DNA from: Yimella sp.
GTDB taxonomy: Bacteria; Actinomycetota; Actinomycetes; Actinomycetales; Dermatophilaceae
Direction of reading: 5' to 3'
Length of the DNA stretch: 10,116 nt
Assembly: GCA_030150425.1 (NCBI GenBank)
Contig: JASLFY010000339.1
Coordinates: 1 to 10,116, forward strand
The notes beneath the pieces were generated by a model. It was not told the origin of the DNA and made no database searches. It saw nothing but the letters and a program-made list of their open reading frames with translations. This document shows positions 6,288-10,116 of the stretch, piece by piece (positions within the stretch are counted from its first letter, which is position 1; the number at the start of each line of letters is the position of its first letter). The position numbers were made by a program, and so were the translations under genes.

Positions 6288-7130
6288 ATGTCCGGAACGG
6301 TGCTGCGACCCGCGTTGTCCCCCAGTCGAGCCGCGGACTACATGCAGTGCCCGCTGCTCTACCGCTTCCGGGTCGTCGACAAGTTGCCGGAGCCGCCGAG
6401 TGCGGCCGCCGCCCGCGGCACCCTCGTCCACGCGGTGCTGGAGCGACTGTTCGACGTCGCTGCGGGCGACCGTACGCCGGAACACGCGGTCAGCCTGGTG
6501 CGCCCGCAGTGGGACCGGTTGCTCGACGACGAGCCGGAGCTCGCGGAGGTCGTCGGCGACGACCCGGACGGCTGGTTCGCGGCCGCGGCCCGCCTGGTCG
6601 AGCGCTGGTTCGAGCTGGAGGACCCGACCCGGTTGGAGCCCGCTGAGCGGGAGCTCTACGTCGAGGCGGAGGTCGAGGGGCTGACCCTGCGCGGCTACGT
6701 CGACCGGCTCGACGTCGCGCCCACCGGCGAGATCCGGGTGGTCGACTACAAGACCGGTCGTTCGCCGTCGGCGCTGTTCGAGGCGAAGGCGCTGTTCCAG
6801 ATGAAGTTCTACGCACTGGTGCTGTGGCGAACCCGCGGCGTGGTGCCGCGGATGTTGCAGCTGGTCTACCTCGGCAACGGCGAACTGGTGCGCTACGAAC
6901 CCGACGAGCACGACATGCGCGCGACCGAGCGCAAGGTGTTGGCGCTGTGGGCGGCCATCCAGCGCTCGGCCGAGACCGGCGACTGGCGACCGAACCCGTC
7001 GCGACTGTGTTCCTGGTGTGATCACAAACCGTTGTGCCCGGCCCACGGCGGCACTCCCCCGCCGTTGCCCGAGGGCGCCGCCCAGCTGGCGGTCGACCCC
7101 GGCTTCACCGGCGCGGCGACACCACGCTGA
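6288..7130 (+). CDS. RecB-like PD-(D/E)XK nuclease with Fe-S-type cysteine signature
   Basis: This 280-residue protein consists of a stand-alone PD-(D/E)XK nuclease domain of the Cas4/AddB/RecB type, and probably cuts or resects single-stranded DNA ends during repair. His48 in the LVHAVLE helix, Asp139 in GYVDRLD, Asp153 and Lys155 in VVDYKTG, and Gln171 in the following helix match the family's catalytic residues in order. Cys21 (YMQCP) near the N-terminus, and Cys241, Cys244 and Cys250 near the C-terminus (CSWC then five residues to Cys), match the iron-staple layout of Cas4 and AddB, so a 4Fe-4S cluster is likely. There is no helicase domain and no cas1 or cas2 nearby, so this is the housekeeping actinobacterial protein found next to trmI (as Rv2119 in M. 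tuberculosis), not CRISPR adaptation. The open frame starts at 6192, but the ATG at 6288 with its promoter spacing is preferred. The end overlaps the leftward TOPRIM gene by 26 bases. Confidence 0.93.
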   Translation: MSGTVLRPALSPSRAADYMQCPLLYRFRVVDKLPEPPSAAAARGTLVHAVLERLFDVAAGDRTPEHAVSLVRPQWDRLLDDEPELAEVVGDDPDGWFAAAARLVERWFELEDPTRLEPAERELYVEAEVEGLTLRGYVDRLDVAPTGEIRVVDYKTGRSPSALFEAKALFQMKFYALVLWRTRGVVPRMLQLVYLGNGELVRYEPDEHDMRATERKVLALWAAIQRSAETGDWRPNPSRLCSWCDHKPLCPAHGGTPPPLPEGAAQLAVDPGFTGAATPR

Positions 7131-7683
7131 TCCGGTCGAGCAGCAGCCGCAGCGGTTCGGGAGTCTGCTCCGGTGTCGCTGCGGCCGCGAGCGCCCCCGC
7201 CAGAAGTTCCTTACGTCCCGAGGCGACCCCGCAGAAGCGGTGCAGCTGGTCGGCCAGTTCCCTGTCGCGCCACGCCGGTTGCCGCTGCAGCCCGTGGAAC
7301 TTGTCGGCGAGCCCCAAGTCGGCCAGCACCTCCAGCACCCGGTCGGTGCCGAGACCGCGGATGAGTTCGTCCTCCAGATCCGCGACGCAGACGAAGTAGC
7401 CGTACGCCGGCAGGTCGCTGTCGTCCCGCGTCGGTCGCCCGGTGTCGGCGAGCACCCGTCGTACGACATGGGTCTCGCCTGCGTCGCAGAGCCCGACCAC
7501 CTGCGCGTCGGGTGCGTCGACCGACAGGTCGGCCAGGGCCCGGCGGATGTTGGTGATCCCGCCGAGGTCGATGAGGCGTACGTCGTCCAGCGGGACGCCC
7601 GCGGTCGCCGCGACGGCGCGCAGCGCGGCGATGTCGCTCACTCCTTCGAGCAACACCTGCACCGCAGCCGGACGCACGCCCAT
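7105..7683 (-). CDS. Small stand-alone TOPRIM-domain protein (OLD/topoisomerase-primase type)
   Basis: This 192-residue protein opens with VQVLLEGVSDIAAL (residues 8-21), the classic first TOPRIM strand with acidic Glu13. The second acidic motif appears as GLCDAGE at 64-70, with Asp67 in place but Gly at the second Asp position of a DxD and a Glu at 70. A third acidic cluster, DLEDEL, is at 102-107. The rest, residues 115-190, is helical and unassigned. There is no ATPase domain, so it is not a full OLD nuclease. It may be a metal-dependent nuclease or nucleotidyl-transfer domain acting on nucleic acid, but the activity is not demonstrated. No Shine-Dalgarno sequence precedes the ATG at 7683, and it lies 40 bases after the HAD gene on the same strand, so it probably depends on read-through. 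Its 3' end overlaps the nuclease gene by 26 bases. Confidence 0.8.
   Translation of the reverse strand: MGVRPAAVQVLLEGVSDIAALRAVAATAGVPLDDVRLIDLGGITNIRRALADLSVDAPDAQVVGLCDAGETHVVRRVLADTGRPTRDDSDLPAYGYFVCVADLEDELIRGLGTDRVLEVLADLGLADKFHGLQRQPAWRDRELADQLHRFCGVASGRKELLAGALAAAATPEQTPEPLRLLLDRISVVSPRR
7146..7185. other. Inverted repeat just after the nuclease gene
   Basis: GCCGCAGCG (7146-7154) and CGCTGCGGC (7177-7185) are perfect 9-base inverted copies separated by 22 bases, starting 16 bases after the nuclease stop and inside the TOPRIM coding region. It could act as a terminator-like structure for rightward transcripts. The long loop, the lack of a T-tract and the Ala/Leu codon bias make chance plausible. 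Confidence 0.25.
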
Positions 7684-7723
7684 GCCGGCCAGCCAAGCAG
7701 AAGACCGTCGGGCCTTGGGCTGA

Positions 7724-8395
7724 TCAGGCGCCGGTGAGGGCCCAGAGCGAGGAGACCGTGTGTCCCGTCAGGGAGTCGACCAGCGTGGCCCCGAGGTCGC
7801 CCGGGACGGGCACGACGTGTGGGACCGCGATCGTCCGCGCGCCCGCGCCGACGGCGGAACGTACGCCGGTCGGTGAGTCCTCCACCGCGAGGCAGTCGGT
7901 GGGCGCGACGCCGAGGGCGGTCGCCGCCCGCAGGTACGGCTCGGGGTGCGGTTTGCCGTTCTCGACGCGGTCGCCGGTGATGATCGTCCGGAAGGTGCCG
8001 GCCGGCAGCGAGTCGACCATCACCTGCGCGAACGAGACGTACGACATGGTGACCAGTGCGTTCGGAATCCCTTGTGCAGCAGCGTCGTTCAGCAGGTCTG
8101 CAGCACCCGGTCGCCACGGGATGTGGCGGCGCATCTGCGCGGTGACGTCGGCCAGCAGCGCCTGCACGATCTCCTCGGGCGACGCGGTCACCGGCGAGTT
8201 GTCGCGGATCACCTGCGCCGAGACGAGCAGCGGGTTGCCGACGAGTTGGTGGGCCAGCGAGTCGTCCCACACGCCGCCGTACGAGGCGACCAGGTCACGC
8301 TCCGCCTGGATCCAGTAGGGCTCGGTGTCGACGAGCGTTCCGTCCATGTCCCACAGGACGGCCCGCGGCCGGTCTGTCGGGTGATCGGTGTTCAG
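7724..8395 (-). CDS. HAD-superfamily phosphatase (beta-phosphoglucomutase-like), apparent CTG start
   Basis: This 223-residue cytoplasmic hydrolase probably dephosphorylates a small sugar phosphate or nucleotide; the substrate cannot be read from sequence. Motif I DMDGTLVDTEP is at 16-26, with nucleophile Asp16 and acid/base Asp18. Motif II is Thr116 in ALVTMS, motif III Lys148 in NGKPHPEPY, and motif IV Glu172-Asp173 in VEDSPTG. Residues about 27-95 form the helical C1 cap. No ATG, GTG or TTG lies in frame between about 8450 and the ATG inside motif I (8347). Starting at 8347 would delete the nucleophile. The CTG at 8395 follows a GGAGGA with 4 intervening bases and gives a normal N-terminus, so I take CTG as the start. 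The frame runs open to 8848, but that part overlaps the TetR gene and is shadow. It lies 53 bases after tetR and may be co-transcribed with it. Confidence 0.9.
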   Translation of the reverse strand: MNTDHPTDRPRAVLWDMDGTLVDTEPYWIQAERDLVASYGGVWDDSLAHQLVGNPLLVSAQVIRDNSPVTASPEEIVQALLADVTAQMRRHIPWRPGAADLLNDAAAQGIPNALVTMSYVSFAQVMVDSLPAGTFRTIITGDRVENGKPHPEPYLRAATALGVAPTDCLAVEDSPTGVRSAVGAGARTIAVPHVVPVPGDLGATLVDSLTGHTVSSLWALTGA

Positions 8396-8399
8396 GGTG

Positions 8400-8405
8400 T
8401 CCTCC
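8400..8405 (-). promoter_or_regulatory. Ribosome binding site supporting a CTG start for the HAD gene
   Basis: On the minus strand GGAGGA lies 4 bases before the CTG at 8395-8393, the usual place for a start codon. The next in-frame conventional start is the ATG within motif I (8347), far too distant for this site. It is the main evidence for the unusual initiator. Confidence 0.6.
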
Positions 8406-8448
8406 AGAAGGTGCGGGCCGACGCCACCGTGTCGCGGCAGGCTCGAGC

Positions 8449-9084
8449 TTAGAGAGGCGGGGTGACGCGGCCGAGGCCGCCCGTCGCCAGCCGGCCGCGC
8501 AGTCCCTGAATCGCGAAGTCGAGGGCGTTCTCGAACTCCGCCTCGTGATCGATCGTGGCGAGGTCGGGGCTCGCGGGGTGTCCGCGTCCGTCGGCGGCAG
8601 TTCCCCGAGAGATCATCGTCGTCTCCCGTACGAGTGTCCCGACGAGCAGGGCGATCAGTGCGCGCAGCCCTTGTGCGGCCCCCAGGGGGTCGAACCCCGC
8701 GCGGGCCAGCACCTCCAGTCCGGCGAGCGCCAACGGCTCCGCCGAAGGAGAATTGAGTCGCCGGACGAGCACCAGCGGCGCGCTGTGTGGATAGCGCAGG
8801 ATGACCGCACGGAATGCGTGGCCCAGATGGGCGATGTCCGTCTCCCATGACGCGCCCGGCGGTGTCGTCGTCGGCACCTCGTCGAGCACCGCGTCGCCCA
8901 TGGCGTCGTACAGGTCCGCCTTGTCGCTGACATAGCGGTAGAGCGACATCGCCTGGACCCCGAGCGCTGCGCCGATCTTGTGCAACGACACCTGATCGAT
9001 GCCGTCGGACTCGGCCAGGTCGAGTGCCGCGCGCACGATGCGCTCGCGGCTCAGGCTGCCTCGTCGGTGGGAGGTAGGAGTCAT
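8449..9084 (-). CDS. TetR/AcrR-family transcriptional regulator with tetracycline-repressor-type C-terminal domain
   Basis: This 211-residue repressor-type protein has a helix-turn-helix domain at about residues 10-58. The segment from SRERIVRAALDLAE through VSLHKIGAALGV to MSLYRYVSDKADLY is the standard TetR pattern, with the recognition helix at about 43-52. Residues about 65-200 form an all-helical ligand-binding region resembling the TetR_C_1 family (Trp80, then RAVILRYPHSAPLVL, later LAGLEVLARAGFD). Such proteins leave their operator when they bind a small molecule; the ligand is unknown. The ATG at 9084 is chosen; a GTG at 9096 would add four residues, and neither has a clear ribosome binding site. 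An imperfect palindrome 35-47 bases upstream is a probable operator, suggesting autoregulation. The HAD phosphatase 53 bases downstream is a plausible second target. Confidence 0.88.
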   Translation of the reverse strand: MTPTSHRRGSLSRERIVRAALDLAESDGIDQVSLHKIGAALGVQAMSLYRYVSDKADLYDAMGDAVLDEVPTTTPPGASWETDIAHLGHAFRAVILRYPHSAPLVLVRRLNSPSAEPLALAGLEVLARAGFDPLGAAQGLRALIALLVGTLVRETTMISRGTAADGRGHPASPDLATIDHEAEFENALDFAIQGLRGRLATGGLGRVTPPL

Positions 9085-9116
9085 CGACGTCTTCACTGCT
9101 GCTGGGAGATCGGTTG

Positions 9117-9122
9117 AGCTTA
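9117..9122 (-). promoter_or_regulatory. Putative -10 box of tetR, overlapping its operator
   Basis: On the minus strand TAAGCT fits TANNNT, and a second candidate, TAAACT, lies at 9130-9135. Either would start tetR transcription within the 66-base spacer between metH and tetR. The first overlaps the palindrome at 9119-9131, which would let a bound TetR dimer block it. Confidence 0.35.
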
Positions 9123-9131
9123 CGTCATAAG
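9119..9131. promoter_or_regulatory. Probable TetR operator (imperfect palindrome)
   Basis: CTTACGTCATAAG is a 13-base palindrome around a central T with one mismatched pair. It is a clearly AT-richer patch in otherwise very GC-rich DNA. Its size, symmetry and place directly upstream of a tetR gene and over its -10 candidate fit autoregulation. Binding is inferred, not shown. Confidence 0.45.
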
Positions 9132-9150
9132 TTTACCGCGGGAGGTCGAC

Positions 9151-10116
9151 TCAGTCCTCGGGCTCGTACCCGAGATTCGGGGAGAGCCACTTCTCCGTCT
9201 GGGCGATCGTCCAACCCTTGCGCTGCGCGTAGGACTCGACCTGGTCGCGGCCGACGCGGCCGACCACGAAGTACTGCGACTGCGGGTGCGAGAAGTACCA
9301 GCCGGAGACGGCGGCGCCTGGCCACATCGCCATCGAGTCGGTCAGTTCGATGCCCGTCTGCGCGGTGACGTCGAGCAGCTCGAACAGCGTCGCCTTCTCG
9401 GTGTGGTCGGGGCACGCCGGGTAGCCCGGCGCCGGCCGGATCCCGCGGTACTTCTCCGCGATGAGGTCCTCGTTGGACAGCTTCTCCGACCCGGCGTAGC
9501 CCCAGAACTCCTGGCGCACCTGCTCGTGCATCCGCTCGGCGAACGCCTCCGCCAGGCGGTCGGCAACGGACTCCAGCAGGATCGCGTTGTAGTCGTCCAG
9601 GTCGGCCTTGAACGCCGCGATCCGGTCGGCCACGCCGAGCCCGCCGGTGACCGCGAAGCCACCGATGTAGTCCTGCAGCCCGGTCTCCTTCGGCGCGACG
9701 AAGTCAGCCAGCGACTTGTTCGCAACGCCCGCGCGGTGCTGCCCCTGCTGCCGCAGGTGGTGCAGTGTCGTACGGACCTGCGTACGGCTCTCGTCGGTGT
9801 AGACCTCGATCGAGTCGCCGACCGCGTTGGCCGGGAAGAAGCCGATCACGCCGGCCGCCTCCAGCCAGCCCTCGGCCTCGATCCGGTCCAGCATGGCGTT
9901 CGCGTCGTCGTACAGCTTGCGCGCAGCCTCGCCGGTGGCCGGGTTGTTGAGGATGTCCGGGAAACGCCCCTTCATCTCCCACGCGTTGAAGAACGGCTGC
10001 CAGTCGATGTAGTCGCGCAGCGTCGCCACCGGGTAGTCCCGGAACGTGCGCGTGTACGACGTGACGTGGCCGTGCACGTGGTCGTTGCCGGTCGCGGCGC
10101 CGGGGCTCTGCTGCAG
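9151..10116 (-). CDS. metH: Cobalamin-dependent methionine synthase, C-terminal reactivation domain (partial, 5' end outside)
   Basis: The visible 321 residues are the C-terminal part of MetH, which transfers a methyl group from methyltetrahydrofolate to homocysteine via methylcobalamin. This part is the S-adenosylmethionine-binding activation domain that remethylates oxidised cob(II)alamin. Diagnostic stretches run in order: YIDWQPFFNAWEMKG, then GFFPANAVGDSIEVY, then DYIGGFAVTGGLG, then the SAM-binding RGIRPAPGYPACPDH, then TDSMAMWPGAAVSGWYFSHP close to the end. The protein ends normally, at GYEPED, with a TGA at 9151-9153. The catalytic homocysteine, folate and cobalamin domains lie beyond base 10116. 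An internal GTG at 10077 is not a start, because the frame continues with matching sequence to the window edge. The gene lies upstream of tetR on the same strand, 66 bases away. Any cobalamin or SAM riboswitch would be outside the window. Confidence 0.97.
   Translation of the reverse strand: MQQSPGAATGNDHVHGHVTSYTRTFRDYPVATLRDYIDWQPFFNAWEMKGRFPDILNNPATGEAARKLYDDANAMLDRIEAEGWLEAAGVIGFFPANAVGDSIEVYTDESRTQVRTTLHHLRQQGQHRAGVANKSLADFVAPKETGLQDYIGGFAVTGGLGVADRIAAFKADLDDYNAILLESVADRLAEAFAERMHEQVRQEFWGYAGSEKLSNEDLIAEKYRGIRPAPGYPACPDHTEKATLFELLDVTAQTGIELTDSMAMWPGAAVSGWYFSHPQSQYFVVGRVGRDQVESYAQRKGWTIAQTEKWLSPNLGYEPED

Noticed and set aside
6288..7130. Cas4 of a CRISPR adaptation module
   Set aside because: The catalytic and cysteine pattern is Cas4-like, but there is no cas1, cas2 or repeat array, and the gene sits in the conserved trmI-M50 housekeeping context.
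6021..7469. 482-residue minus-strand open frame
   Set aside because: It spans the divergent promoter region, is antisense to the whole nuclease gene and cuts through two other genes out of frame; composition is shadow-like.
6288..7683. Nuclease plus TOPRIM pair as a new anti-phage system
   Set aside because: The two genes converge rather than forming an operon, no sensor or ATPase is present, and the surroundings are core housekeeping genes; kept only as a low-key observation.
8396..8848. Extension of the HAD frame to an ATG at 8848
   Set aside because: It would overlap most of tetR on the same strand in another frame and adds 151 Arg/Pro/Gly-rich residues unlike any HAD N-terminus.

Overview
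The window is high-GC DNA with dense, mostly overlapping or closely spaced genes, strong G/C third-position use and several genes without a Shine-Dalgarno site. Together with a proteasomal ATPase ending in Gly-Gln-Tyr-Leu, this points to an actinobacterium. A member of the Micrococcales (for example a Dermacoccaceae-like genus) is my guess, but the sequence alone does not fix the genus.

Left part (1-1695, plus strand): the tail of a Thr/Ser/Pro-rich surface protein with a C-terminal membrane anchor, then a hormone-sensitive-lipase-type esterase whose stop overlaps the start of a DUF3054 membrane protein (ATGA). A strong GC hairpin follows directly. The DUF3054 gene runs tail-to-tail into, and overlaps, the end of a leftward gene.

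Central part (1672-6207, minus strand): reading leftward, a site-2-type metalloprotease (M50) with a C-terminal CBS-like region, the tRNA m1A58 methyltransferase TrmI, the proteasome-forming ATPase ARC/Mpa, and a small four-helix membrane protein of unknown role whose start overlaps the arc stop (TGATG). This is the conserved actinobacterial trmI-arc neighbourhood. The genes that often follow arc (dop, pup, prcB, prcA) are not found in the 2.2 kb to its left.

Right part (6208-10116): a divergent promoter region separates the protease from a rightward RecB-like PD-(D/E)XK nuclease with a four-cysteine Fe-S-type signature. That nuclease overlaps tail-to-tail with a small leftward TOPRIM-domain protein. 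Upstream of the TOPRIM gene on the minus strand lie a HAD phosphatase that appears to start at a CTG codon, a TetR-family regulator with a probable operator palindrome in its promoter, and the 3' third of metH (cobalamin-dependent methionine synthase, reactivation domain), cut by the window edge.

Most of the window is a recognisable conserved chromosomal block (protein degradation, tRNA modification, DNA repair, methionine synthesis). The less ordinary points are the separation of arc from the other Pup-proteasome genes, the CTG start, the TetR gene between metH and the phosphatase, the TOPRIM gene overlapping the nuclease, and promoter-like TANNNT boxes set 7-9 bases before start codons. I see no mobile element, CRISPR array, tRNA or rRNA, and no convincing new defence system.
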